Assembly (NCBI RefSeq): GCF_001908185.1
Contig: NZ_LGHM01000061.1
Coordinates: forward strand, 27,902 to 91,901
DNA: 64,000 nt
Reading direction: 5' to 3'
Origin: Bradyrhizobium sp. AS23.2
Lineage (GTDB): Bacteria; Pseudomonadota; Alphaproteobacteria; Rhizobiales; Xanthobacteraceae
Shown piece after piece: positions 25,715-33,991 of the stretch (positions are counted from its first letter, which is position 1; each line of letters starts with the position of its first letter). The notes beneath the pieces were generated by a model that ran no database searches, was not told the origin of the DNA, and was given only the letters and a program-made list of their open reading frames with translations. Position numbers and translations under genes: made by a program.

Positions 25715-26673
25715 CAGGTGAACTTGAACAGCCGCGCCGGATTGTCGACCAGCAGCTTCTGCCGGATCGCGCTATCTGCCGCGTAGAGGGGGATCAGATC
25801 GACGATCTCGCCGTCATTCGGCATGATCTTGACGTTGGGATGCGGCCAGTCGGTGCCCCAGATGACACGATCAGGCGCATTGTCGATCAGCGTCTTCGCA
25901 AATGGCACCGCATCGTGGAACGGCTTGCCGCCGGCAGAGGCGCGCTCCAGGCCGGAGATCTTCACCCAGCACTTCTCGTCCTTCTTCTGCAGGTCGAGCA
26001 AGGCGGTGAAGCCGGGATCGTCGAGCCCCTTCCCCGCTTGCACCGTCCCCATGTGGTCGATCACGTAGGGCGTCGGCAGCGCGGTCAGGATGGGCGCGAA
26101 CTCGGCGATCGTGCCCGGTTCGAAATAGACGTCGATATGCCAGCCGAGCTCGGCGACGCGGTGCACGATGCGCTGGAACTTGGTCATGTCGCCGACGCCA
26201 CCGAGGCGCTTGAGGAAGGCGAAGCGGCAGCCGCAGATGCCGCCCTTGTCGAGCGCCGCCAGCTCCTTCTCGGTCATCTCGTCACTGACGTTGGCGATGC
26301 CTTTATAGGCGCCCTCGCTCTGGGCGATGGCATCGGTGACGACGCGATTGTCGGTGCCGTGCACAGTGGCATTGACGATCACGCAGCGCTCGACGCCGAT
26401 CTTCTCATGCAGGCTGCGGAACGTCTCCAGCGGCGCATCAGCCGTGTTGTAGGGTCGCTTTTCCGCGAAGGGATAACGGGAGGCCGGCCCGAAGATGTGG
26501 GTATGGCTGTCGCAGGATTTTGGCGGCAGCTTGAACGACGGCGTCTTTGGATTTGGGTCCGGCGGCGCGATCGTCGGCATCGCCTTCGGCTCGGCCCCTT
26601 GCGCGCGCGCTTCACTTGCGAGCGCCGCGCCGGCCAGCCCGGTCAAAAGATGCAAGCACTCGCGCCTGTTCAT
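25714..26673 (-). CDS. LigI-like lactonase paralogue with Tat-like signal peptide
   Basis: A 319-residue paralogue of the next gene with all LigI marks: CDSHTHIFGPASRYPF, VIDHMGTVQ and WGTDWPHPN. It differs by about 30 N-terminal residues reading MNRRECLHLLTGLAGAALAS then EARAQG, a twin-arginine-type signal with an Ala-x-Ala cleavage site. This predicts export of a folded, metal-bearing hydrolase to the periplasm. Two lactonases in two compartments around one carrier gene is unusual. It begins 74 bases after the TetR gene and should be on the same transcript. Confidence 0.83.
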   Translation of the reverse strand: MNRRECLHLLTGLAGAALASEARAQGAEPKAMPTIAPPDPNPKTPSFKLPPKSCDSHTHIFGPASRYPFAEKRPYNTADAPLETFRSLHEKIGVERCVIVNATVHGTDNRVVTDAIAQSEGAYKGIANVSDEMTEKELAALDKGGICGCRFAFLKRLGGVGDMTKFQRIVHRVAELGWHIDVYFEPGTIAEFAPILTALPTPYVIDHMGTVQAGKGLDDPGFTALLDLQKKDEKCWVKISGLERASAGGKPFHDAVPFAKTLIDNAPDRVIWGTDWPHPNVKIMPNDGEIVDLIPLYAADSAIRQKLLVDNPARLFKFT

Positions 26674-26747
26674 TTCCTCGTCACCCAGTCACATGGCCCG
26701 CTTGCGAGCGCAAGCGCGAGGCCGCGCCTTCTCTCGGGTAGTTTCTT

Positions 26748-27458
26748 TCAAGTCTTGCTGCTTGCAACAGCCCGCCGCCGTGCCGGCGCGGCCTGATCCA
26801 GCGCCGGAGCCTGGAACGCTGCGACCGTGGCCTGCACCAACTGCTCGATGGCGCTGGCGGCATCGTTGCCGTCGGCCTCGCCGCGCGACAGGCGCGAGAC
26901 GCGATCCGGCGTCACCAGCGAGTAGTAGAGCGCTCCGAGCAGGAAGTGGCTGCGCCAGACGATGTCGGTGCGGGGAATGTGCGGCAGGCTCTCGTGGACC
27001 GCATCGATGAAGGCGTGGCTGGTGTCGTCGAAGGTCTGCGCGATGATGCGACGCGCGACCTCATTGCCTTCCGCCGACATCACGGCACGCAGCCGCGTGA
27101 AGCGCGCTCCGCCACCGGTGAGATCACTGCCCGAGGTGAAAGCCGGCACGACATAGGCCCGCACGATCGCTTCCAGCCGATCCTGCAGATCGCGCACGCG
27201 TCTGGCGGCCGCGAGCAGCTCGGAACGCCGCAGGTTCATCGGCCCGCAATGGCGCCGGTAGATCTCCAGCAGCAGGCCATCCTTGGTCTTGAAATGATAG
27301 GTCACGCTGCCGGGATTGGCCCCGGCGGCCTGCGCGATATCGCGCACCGAAACGGCATTGAAACCGTTGGTGGCGAACAGCTCCTCGGCCGCGGCGAGGA
27401 TCGCCTCGCGCATGTTCGGCTTGCGGGCCGTTTCCTTGCTGGTGGGCTTGCGTACCAT
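26748..27458 (-). CDS. TetR-family regulator heading the aromatic-acid operon
   Basis: A 236-residue regulator. The DNA-binding domain is AILAAAEELFATNGFNAVSVRDIAQAAGANPGSVTYHFKTKDGLLLEIY (residues 20-68); the C-terminal helical domain is the ligand part. ATG at 27458 is used; the longer frame runs through the operator. A perfect inverted repeat TTTGTAC-N4-GTACAAA lies 5 bases upstream, so the gene very likely represses itself and the downstream LigI/GalB operon. The same operator occurs before the dioxygenase gene at 49,931. Confidence 0.88.
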   Translation of the reverse strand: MVRKPTSKETARKPNMREAILAAAEELFATNGFNAVSVRDIAQAAGANPGSVTYHFKTKDGLLLEIYRRHCGPMNLRRSELLAAARRVRDLQDRLEAIVRAYVVPAFTSGSDLTGGGARFTRLRAVMSAEGNEVARRIIAQTFDDTSHAFIDAVHESLPHIPRTDIVWRSHFLLGALYYSLVTPDRVSRLSRGEADGNDAASAIEQLVQATVAAFQAPALDQAAPARRRAVASSKT

Positions 27459-27462
27459 GTGA

Positions 27463-27497
27463 TTTGTACTATCGTACAAAAGATCAGGTCTCGTCAA
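27463..27497 (-). promoter_or_regulatory. Promoter and operator of the TetR operon
   Basis: Read on the minus strand: TTGACG (27492-27497) as -35, 11 bases, then TTTGTACGATAGTACAAA (27463-27480), a perfect palindrome with 4-base centre. CGATAG starts 17 bases after the -35 and could be the -10, so repressor binding would block the polymerase. The same elements at the same spacing, with matching bases between them, occur at 50,038-50,072. The operator also lies 94 bases before the divergent TctC gene and may affect it. Confidence 0.75.
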
Positions 27498-27573
27498 CAA
27501 AAACCATGGGCAACGTCCGGGGTGGCTCAGAGACAGCTGCCGGCGCGCAAATGCCCTGAAGGAGTGCTGGAAA

Positions 27574-28551
27574 ATGCTGGGTTTGAACAGGAAGATCGGC
27601 CGTCTCATGCTCGGCGCCGGCCTGCTGCTCGCGGGCGGCGCCGCGCAGGCTGACAACTACCCCAGCAAGCCGGTCCACATCCTCGTGCCCTATGCGGCCG
27701 GCGGCGCGGTCGACGTGCTGGCGCGCACACTGGGCCAGGCGCTGGCGAAGACCTGGGGGCAGCAGCCCGTGATCGACAACCGTCCCGGCGCCGGCGGCAT
27801 CGTTGCCTCGCAGGCACTGACCCAGGCCGCGCCGGATGGCTACACGCTGATCCTGGTCGCGAGCGGCCACCCGCTCAATCAGTTCATCTATCCGAGCGTG
27901 CCCTATGACACGTTCAAGGATTTCACTGCAATCACCGAAGTCGCCTCCTCTCCGCTCGCAATCGTGGTGGCGAAGGACAGCCCCTACAAGACGCTCGGCG
28001 ACCTCTTGGCGGCGGCGAAGAAAGAGCCGGACAAGCTTTCCTACGGCATGTCCGGCAACGGTACCTCGGCGCATCTCGCCGGCGAGTTGTTGAAACACAT
28101 GTCCGGCACCAAGATCGTCGCGATCCCCTACAAGGGCGGCGCACCGGCGCTGACCGCCGTGATCGCCGGCGAGATCCCGCTGAGCATCAATCCGCTCGCG
28201 GAAGCGATCGGCCAGCTCGAGGGCGGCCCGGTGCGCGCGCTCGCGGTAACCTCGGCCGAACGCTCCAAGGCGCTGCCCAATGTCCCGACGGTCGCCGAGT
28301 CCGGTGTATCAGGGTATGACGTCTCCGTCTGGTGGGGTGTGCTTGGTCCGGCCAAGATGCCGCCGGAGATCGTGGCGAAGCTCGAAGCCGATTTGAAGGC
28401 GGCGCTGCAGGACCCGAACGTGCTGTCGACGCTCGGCAAGATCGGCGCAGCCCCGGTCGGCTCCTCCGCGAAGGATTTTGACGCCTACATGCATGCCGAG
28501 GCAGCCAAGTGGGAGCCGGTGCTGAAGGCCGCCGACATCCGCGCACAGTGA
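27574..28551 (+). CDS. Tripartite tricarboxylate transporter binding protein (TctC/Bug family)
   Basis: A 325-residue periplasmic binding protein: signal peptide ending AGGAAQA-DN, then YPSKPVHILVPYAAGGAVDV (family N terminus), NRPGAGGIVASQALTQAAPDGYTL, and AIPYKGGAPALTAVIAGEI. Bug proteins bind carboxylated compounds, often aromatic acids, and may act with TctAB membrane proteins or as sensors. No TctA or TctB gene is nearby. AAGGAG precedes the ATG. It is divergent from the TetR gene, so it could deliver the substrate of that operon. Confidence 0.9.
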   Translation: MLGLNRKIGRLMLGAGLLLAGGAAQADNYPSKPVHILVPYAAGGAVDVLARTLGQALAKTWGQQPVIDNRPGAGGIVASQALTQAAPDGYTLILVASGHPLNQFIYPSVPYDTFKDFTAITEVASSPLAIVVAKDSPYKTLGDLLAAAKKEPDKLSYGMSGNGTSAHLAGELLKHMSGTKIVAIPYKGGAPALTAVIAGEIPLSINPLAEAIGQLEGGPVRALAVTSAERSKALPNVPTVAESGVSGYDVSVWWGVLGPAKMPPEIVAKLEADLKAALQDPNVLSTLGKIGAAPVGSSAKDFDAYMHAEAAKWEPVLKAADIRAQ

Positions 28552-28558
28552 GGCTGAC

Positions 28559-29365
28559 ATGAGGACCTCTTCTCATCGCGGGCGCCTTGCGCGCACCGCC
28601 CTGCTCGCGGTCGCAGTCATCAGCCTGCTCGGCGCGCCCGCGCGGGCCGACGGCGAAGCAAAGCTTCTGGCGCCGAGCGGCAGCTTGCGCGTCGGCATCT
28701 ATCCGGGCAGCCCGACCTCGATGGTATCAGACGCGGCCGGCAAGCCGCACGGCCTGAGCTACGATCTCGGCGGCGAGCTGGCAAAACGGCTCGGCGTCGG
28801 CGTCGACTATGTCAGGTTTCAGCGTGTTGCCGACATCGTCAGCGCGATCCACGACGGCCAGGTCGACTTCACCGTGACCAATGCCACGCCGGCTCGCGCG
28901 AACGAGGTCAGCTTCAGCCAGCCGGTGCTGGCGATCGAGCTCGGCTATCTCGTTCCGGCGAACTCGCCGATCGGCAAGGCCGAGGATATCGACAAGCCCG
29001 GCGTAAAGATCGGCGTCACCAAAGGCTCGACCTCCGAGCGCACGCTGCCAACAAAATTCAAGAACGCGACCATCGTTCCCGCCGAAAGCGTGAAGGTCGC
29101 CATCGCCATGTTCGGCCGCGGCGAGATCGATCTCTACGCCACCAACAAGCCGACGCTGTTCGAGATGTCCGACCAGATGCCGGGCGCGCGAATTCTCGAC
29201 GGCAACTGGGGCGCCGAGCACATGGCCATCGCGATCCCTAGGGGACGCGAGGACGCGCTTCCTCTGCTCAACCGCTTCGTGACGGAAGAGCAGTCCTCCG
29301 GCGCACTGGAGACGATCCAGCAGCAGGCGGGCCTGCGCGGCGCGACCAAGCCGACGCGCGAGTAA
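28559..29365 (+). CDS. SBP_bac_3 family periplasmic binding protein
   Basis: A 268-residue solute-binding protein: signal peptide ending GAPARA-DGEAK, then GSLRVGIYPGSPTSMVSDAAGKPHGLSYDLG, IHDGQVDFTVTNATPARANEVSFSQP and VKIGVTKGSTSERTLP, the usual two-lobe amino-acid-binding pattern. It begins 7 bases after the TctC-type gene, so both are probably co-transcribed. No permease or ATPase follows. Confidence 0.85.
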   Translation: MRTSSHRGRLARTALLAVAVISLLGAPARADGEAKLLAPSGSLRVGIYPGSPTSMVSDAAGKPHGLSYDLGGELAKRLGVGVDYVRFQRVADIVSAIHDGQVDFTVTNATPARANEVSFSQPVLAIELGYLVPANSPIGKAEDIDKPGVKIGVTKGSTSERTLPTKFKNATIVPAESVKVAIAMFGRGEIDLYATNKPTLFEMSDQMPGARILDGNWGAEHMAIAIPRGREDALPLLNRFVTEEQSSGALETIQQQAGLRGATKPTRE

Positions 29366-29555
29366 TGCTCAACTCGCCGCCTGCTCCGCGCACCGCCAGC
29401 CGATCTCCGGCGAACCTGCGAACGATTAGCATTCGCTAGCATCGCTGTGGACTGACTCCGTTTGCTGCAAATCAACGCGGGCAACATGGACAAGGCGTTA
29501 TTTGTCTTCGGCGCTCCGCTGGGCGACCAAAGCCTGAGATCGCCGGAGACTGAGA

Positions 29556-30479
29556 ATGAGCAAGTCCATATTGTTGACAATCCATCGCTGGATCACGCTG
29601 GTCTTCGCCCTGCCTCTGCTCGCGATCTTCGCCACTGGACTGATTCTGTCTTTCGAGCCTCTGGTGCAGGTCAGCGGCATCAGCGGTCCGGCGATCGACT
29701 CTGGACGCATCGTCGACTTGGTGAAAAGATATGATCCGGACGGCAAGGCGCGCGGGCTTGCGATCAATGCCGGTGCGCAGCGGATGACGCTGCAAGGCGC
29801 CGGAGCCCCGGCGATCGACCTCGCAACGGGCGAACCCGCCGCCGCCAGCTCTCGCCTCCCCGATCTTTTCCTGTGGGCGCGGTTCACGCATGAACGGTTG
29901 CTCGGCCAGGCCTGGCTGGTCACGAGTTCGACCATCGCCATGGTATCTCTGATGGTGCTCGGCATCCTCATGGGACTGCCCCGGCTGCGCAACACGCTCT
30001 CCGGATGGCACAAGGGCACCGCATGGTTTGCGCTGCCGCTGATCCTCCTGAGCCCGCTGACCGGACTGTGCATGGCGTTCGGCCTGACGTTTCAGAGCGG
30101 AGCCGCTCCAGCCGGCGGCGCGCGTCCTCTCCCCCTGCCCGAAGCGGTTCGCATGGTCGCGGCCTCCCATGACCTCTCGCACGTGATCTCGATCGGCGCG
30201 CGCGGCGGCCGCATGATGGCCCGCATTTACGAGAGCGGAGAACTGCGCGCCTACGCCGTCAATTCATCGGGCGTCGGACCGCTGCCGCGCAACTGGCCGC
30301 GCCTGATCCACGAAGGAAACTGGTCGGCCCTGATCGCCTCGCCGCTCAACGTCGTGACGTCAATCGCACTCCTGACACTGCTGTCGACCGGCCTCCTGAT
30401 CTGGGCGCGGCGAAAACTGCGCAAGCCGCGATCGCGCCCCGATCGGCAAACCGGTGCGGCCGTGGTCACCGCCGGCTGA
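29556..30479 (+). CDS. PepSY-associated transmembrane protein
   Basis: A 307-residue membrane protein of the PepSY_TM type. The start, LLTIHRWITLVFALPLLAIFATGLIL, is the characteristic first helix with its His-Arg pair. A periplasmic PepSY-like part follows, then helices around residues 125-150 and 160-175, a second periplasmic part, and a last helix near 275-290 with a basic tail. Such proteins often occur with iron-siderophore receptors or reduce ferric chelates; no receptor is next to this one. GGAG precedes the ATG. Confidence 0.82.
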   Translation: MSKSILLTIHRWITLVFALPLLAIFATGLILSFEPLVQVSGISGPAIDSGRIVDLVKRYDPDGKARGLAINAGAQRMTLQGAGAPAIDLATGEPAAASSRLPDLFLWARFTHERLLGQAWLVTSSTIAMVSLMVLGILMGLPRLRNTLSGWHKGTAWFALPLILLSPLTGLCMAFGLTFQSGAAPAGGARPLPLPEAVRMVAASHDLSHVISIGARGGRMMARIYESGELRAYAVNSSGVGPLPRNWPRLIHEGNWSALIASPLNVVTSIALLTLLSTGLLIWARRKLRKPRSRPDRQTGAAVVTAG

Positions 30480-30616
30480 TCCCGCCGAGCTTCAAGGTCC
30501 CGGTATTTCCATTCTCGTCTGCTCAACGCGTTCCCCGCCGCTTCGCTCCCCCGGCCCGCGCAACGCAGCGTTCCACTGGTGCAACCGTCGCCGAACTGCG
30601 CTAATTTGAGTCGGTC

Positions 30617-31870
30617 ATGACTCGACGTACCGGCAGCGCCGATCTTCCTCTCCACACCGGGCGGGTTCCGCCATGGCTTGCGAGCCGCATGACCTCGCTC
30701 GGCGCGATCGTCACGCAGGCGATCGTGCATCATTACGGGCGCGACGCATTCCTCCAGCGTCTCTCGCATCCGTTCTGGTTCCAGTCGTTCGGCGCCGTGA
30801 TGGGCATGGACTGGCACTCCTCGGGCATCACGACCTCCGTAATCGGGGCGTTGAAGCGCGGGCTCGGACCGCTCCAGGACGAACTCGGCATCTACGTCTG
30901 TGGCGGACGCGGTCAGCATTCGCGCAAGACACCGGACGAGCTCTTGCAGCTTGGCGACCGCGTCGGATTCGACGGCGCAAAGCTCACCCGCGCCAGCCGC
31001 CTGGTGGCAAAGGTCGACAGTGCCGCGGTCCAGGACGGGTTTGATCTTTATCTGCACGGCTTCTTCGTCACCGCCGACGGGAAATGGACCGTGGTGCAAC
31101 AAGGCATGAATGGCGACAAGAGGCAGGCCCGCCGCTATCACTGGCATTCAGAGGCGCTGAAGAGTTTTGTCGATGCGCCGCACAGTGCCATCGACGGCCC
31201 GCAGCAAGGCGAGATCGTCAATCTCACGGACCATCGCGCCGACGTCTCACGCACCGCGCAGCTCGAGCTCTTGAGCGATCTTGGCCCCGATCGCATCGTC
31301 TGCGAATTCGAGCGGCTCACCGGGACTGCCCCCGAACCAGCACAAGGCTTGCTGCCGCATCTGATCATGCCCGCGCATCATGATATCCGGCCCAAGGACG
31401 TGTTCGCGCGCCGCTTGCATGGCACGCTGGCCGCCGCGGCCGAGCGTGGCCCGGTCGACTTCCCGGAGCTGTTGCTGACGCCGGGCGTCGGCGCGCGCAC
31501 CGTGCGCTCGCTCGCAATGGTGGCCGAGGTCGTGCACGGTGCGCCCTATCGCTTCAACGATCCGGCGCGCTTCTCGCTCGCCCACGGCGGCAAGGACCGG
31601 CATCCCTACCCCGTTCCGATCAAGGTCTATGACGAAACCATTCGCGTCCTGAAGGGCGCGGTCCAGAATGCAAAACTCGGGCGCGAGGAAGAGATGCAGG
31701 CACTCAAGCGGCTCGATGATCAGGCGCGGCGGCTGGAACGGACAGCGCGCGGGCCGTCTGTCGAGGTCTTCATCGCTGGCGAGCGCGCGGCCTCGCCGGA
31801 CCTCGATGGCCGCTCCGTGTTCGGCTGGGAGCGCGACCTCGTCGCTTCCAGGAAGTCGACTGGCTCCTGA
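30617..31870 (+). CDS. DUF763 family protein
   Basis: A 417-residue soluble protein. RRTGSADLPLHTGRVPPWLASRM at the start, then HPFWFQSFGAVMGMDWHSSGITTSV and YVCGGRGQHSRKTPDEL, are what I recognise as the DUF763 family, known mainly from archaea and thermophiles with scattered bacterial members. IMPAHHDIRPKDVFARRL and ELLLTPGVGARTVRSLAMVAEVVHG lie in the second half; the latter resembles a helix-hairpin-helix (PGVGARTVRSL), which hints at DNA binding. Function is unknown. It stands alone between PepSY and P450 genes. Confidence 0.75.
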   Translation: MTRRTGSADLPLHTGRVPPWLASRMTSLGAIVTQAIVHHYGRDAFLQRLSHPFWFQSFGAVMGMDWHSSGITTSVIGALKRGLGPLQDELGIYVCGGRGQHSRKTPDELLQLGDRVGFDGAKLTRASRLVAKVDSAAVQDGFDLYLHGFFVTADGKWTVVQQGMNGDKRQARRYHWHSEALKSFVDAPHSAIDGPQQGEIVNLTDHRADVSRTAQLELLSDLGPDRIVCEFERLTGTAPEPAQGLLPHLIMPAHHDIRPKDVFARRLHGTLAAAAERGPVDFPELLLTPGVGARTVRSLAMVAEVVHGAPYRFNDPARFSLAHGGKDRHPYPVPIKVYDETIRVLKGAVQNAKLGREEEMQALKRLDDQARRLERTARGPSVEVFIAGERAASPDLDGRSVFGWERDLVASRKSTGS

Positions 31871-31892
31871 GGCCGTTGCTTAACGCAATCGC

Positions 31893-32126
31893 TTATTCCT
31901 CGGCTTCCTCATCGTCGGTCAGCCTGTTGGCCGAATGGTCCTGATACTGTTCGGTCTGGATGAATTTACTGTCCATGCCGCGAATGTCGGAATGCTGGGC
32001 CTTGTCGCGGTTCGACAAGATCATGTTATCGCCGATCTTGTCCTTGGGAATGTCCGTTAGCGCTCCGCTCCCTGCGCCCTTGCCGTGCGCGCCTGAACCG
32101 ATATGCGTCTTGCCTCCATGTGGCAT
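31893..32126 (-). CDS. Small acidic/glycine-rich protein of unknown function
   Basis: A 77-residue hydrophilic protein: Gly-rich start (MPHGGKTHIGSGAHGKGAGS), a middle DIPKDKIGDNMILSNRDKAQHSD and an acidic tail LTDDEEAEE. ATG at 32126 is chosen because GGAGA stands 5 bases upstream; starts at 32138 and 32162 lack one. It looks natively disordered. No known family is recognised. Confidence 0.6.
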   Translation of the reverse strand: MPHGGKTHIGSGAHGKGAGSGALTDIPKDKIGDNMILSNRDKAQHSDIRGMDSKFIQTEQYQDHSANRLTDDEEAEE

Positions 32127-32221
32127 GGATTTCTCCATTGCTTGTTGTCCGCATTGAGTCAACGCCTACACCGCCGGATTTGTTTCGCGGTAGCGCGAGA
32201 GAACGGCCGTCACGTTTCGCC

Positions 32222-33478
32222 TCAACTGGCCAGCAACGGCTCGACCTCGGAACTCGTCTGGCGCCTTTCGCCGCCATCGGCCGTGACAGGCAGTTTCTCG
32301 ATCGCGCGAAGGCCCGGCCGCTTGCGCCAGTGAACCCGCGATGGATCGACGGCGAGACCAAGCCGCGGCCATCGCACGAACAGCGCTTCCAGCGCGCAGG
32401 CTTCCTCGATGCGCGCGAGCTGATGGCCGAGGCAGAAATGGATACCCGTCCCGAAGGACATGTGACGGTTCGGCTTGCGTTCGAGATCGAGGCTCTCGGG
32501 ACGATCATGCATCGCCGGATCCACGTTCGCGGCGGCGAGCATCACCATGACGCGATCGCCCTTCTTCAGCTGCACGCCTTCGAGCTCGACATCCCGCCGC
32601 ACATAGCGCGGCTTGGAAAACTGCACCGGCGACACGAAGCGCAGGAACTCCTCCACCGCAAGCCCGACGCGGCTCCAGTCCTGTTCCAGCCAGTCGCGCA
32701 GGCCGGGATTCCTGAGCAGTTCGTACACCGAGCCGCTGATGAGATGCGTGGTGGTCTCCGAGCCTGCCGCGAGCAGCAGGAACACCATCGACACCATTTC
32801 ATCCGGCGTGATCTGGCCGCCCTCGCGCTCGACCTGGACCAGCTCGGCAATCAGGCCCTCACCGCCCTGCACGCGCGCGATCTGCAGCTGCCGTTCGAGA
32901 TAGGCTCGCATCTTGCGGAACGCGAACACCAGCCGGAAGAAGCTGAGGACATTCGTCAGCGAGGACATCGTGTTGGCCCAGGCGATGAACCTCGGACGAT
33001 CGGCGAGAGGCAGGCCCAGGAGTTCGGAGATCACTGACAGCGGCAGGATGCGTGCGTAGCGCTCGACGAGATCGGCCGGGCTTCCGTTCGCAAAAAGCTC
33101 GTCAGCGAGATCGTCGGCGATGGCCCGGATACGGGGCTCCATCGCGACGATCGCGCGGCGGCGAAAGGCCTCGTCGACGATGCTGCGCAGCCTCGTGTGA
33201 TCCGGCTCGTCCATCGTCAGCATGTTGTTGGCGATGGTTTTGACGTATCTCGGCATCCACCAGCGCAGACCCGCGACGTCGCCGTCTTCCTTGCGCAGCG
33301 TGAAGGTGGTGCTGTCTTTCAGGACCTCTGCTGTCGCGTCATGGGTCGTGGTGATCCAGACGTCGCCGACGAGAGGAAATCGCGTCGCAACCACGGGGCC
33401 GGACATGCGCAACGTCGCGATCGCCTTGGGCGGATCGCGAAAGAAGGCCTCGCTGGTGAAATCGAGGCGCGGTGTCAT
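32222..33478 (-). CDS. Cytochrome P450
   Basis: A 418-residue bacterial class I-type P450. The I-helix oxygen-binding motif is LLLAAGSETTTH, the K-helix ExxR is EEFLR, and the heme loop FGTGIHFCLGHQLARIEE carries the thiolate Cys. FALGPSRVHWRKRPG-like wording is replaced here by DPSRVHWRKRPGLRAIEKLPV at the C terminus. It would hydroxylate a small organic substrate using electrons from a ferredoxin/reductase pair. A ferredoxin-NADP reductase gene lies 0.5 kb further on, but that gene seems tied to the nicotinate regulon. No natural-product genes surround it. Confidence 0.92.
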   Translation of the reverse strand: MTPRLDFTSEAFFRDPPKAIATLRMSGPVVATRFPLVGDVWITTTHDATAEVLKDSTTFTLRKEDGDVAGLRWWMPRYVKTIANNMLTMDEPDHTRLRSIVDEAFRRRAIVAMEPRIRAIADDLADELFANGSPADLVERYARILPLSVISELLGLPLADRPRFIAWANTMSSLTNVLSFFRLVFAFRKMRAYLERQLQIARVQGGEGLIAELVQVEREGGQITPDEMVSMVFLLLAAGSETTTHLISGSVYELLRNPGLRDWLEQDWSRVGLAVEEFLRFVSPVQFSKPRYVRRDVELEGVQLKKGDRVMVMLAAANVDPAMHDRPESLDLERKPNRHMSFGTGIHFCLGHQLARIEEACALEALFVRWPRLGLAVDPSRVHWRKRPGLRAIEKLPVTADGGERRQTSSEVEPLLAS

Positions 33479-33558
33479 GGGATCACCGGATTGGTTGTTG
33501 GCGTCTCACGCAGATGGTGCTCGGCGCGGCCGCCGCAAGGGGGCCGGACGCGACGAGT

Positions 33559-33885
33559 CTACCCGCGTCCGGGCGAGCGCTGGCCGGTCTTGCGCTGCTG
33601 CTGGTTGGTATAGGCGTCCCAATGACTCCAGCTGCCATTGCTGAGGCTTTGCAGATCGGTGGCGAGCGGACGGCGCGTGCGCTTGTCGTAATCGGCGATC
33701 GCGCGCTCGGACTGCGCGATCTTGTGCTTGAGTTCCGCAATCGTCTTCTGGGTGTGGCCGTTCCGCTTCGACGAGGCAATCTCGCCCATCGTGAAGCGCG
33801 CGGTCTCGAGCGCCTTCAACTCGGCGCGGTTCTTCTTCAACTGGACCCGGTGCCAGGCGATGTTGCTGTCGCTGTCCGCAACCAT
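33559..33885 (-). CDS. Coiled-coil hypothetical protein
   Basis: A 108-residue charged protein with a long helical middle (VQLKKNRAELKALETARFTMGEI and KTIAELKHKIAQSERAIADYDKR) that should form an antiparallel coiled coil, then a Gln/Gly/Arg-rich tail. ATG at 33885 follows GGAG; the upstream GTG is not needed. No signal peptide. Family unknown to me. It lies between P450 and the ferredoxin reductase, all on the minus strand. Confidence 0.65.
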   Translation of the reverse strand: MVADSDSNIAWHRVQLKKNRAELKALETARFTMGEIASSKRNGHTQKTIAELKHKIAQSERAIADYDKRTRRPLATDLQSLSNGSWSHWDAYTNQQQRKTGQRSPGRG

Positions 33886-33991
33886 GTGGGAACTCCGCTG
33901 ATTCGTTTCCACATAGTATCAAGCGCCGAATCGGCGTCGCAACGCCCGCGCGGCGGCGAAAATGCGGTCTTATTACGCGAAAGTTCCTGAC

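Noticed and set aside
32222..33478. P450 as part of a natural-product cluster
   Set aside because: No synthase, terpene cyclase or tailoring genes lie nearby.
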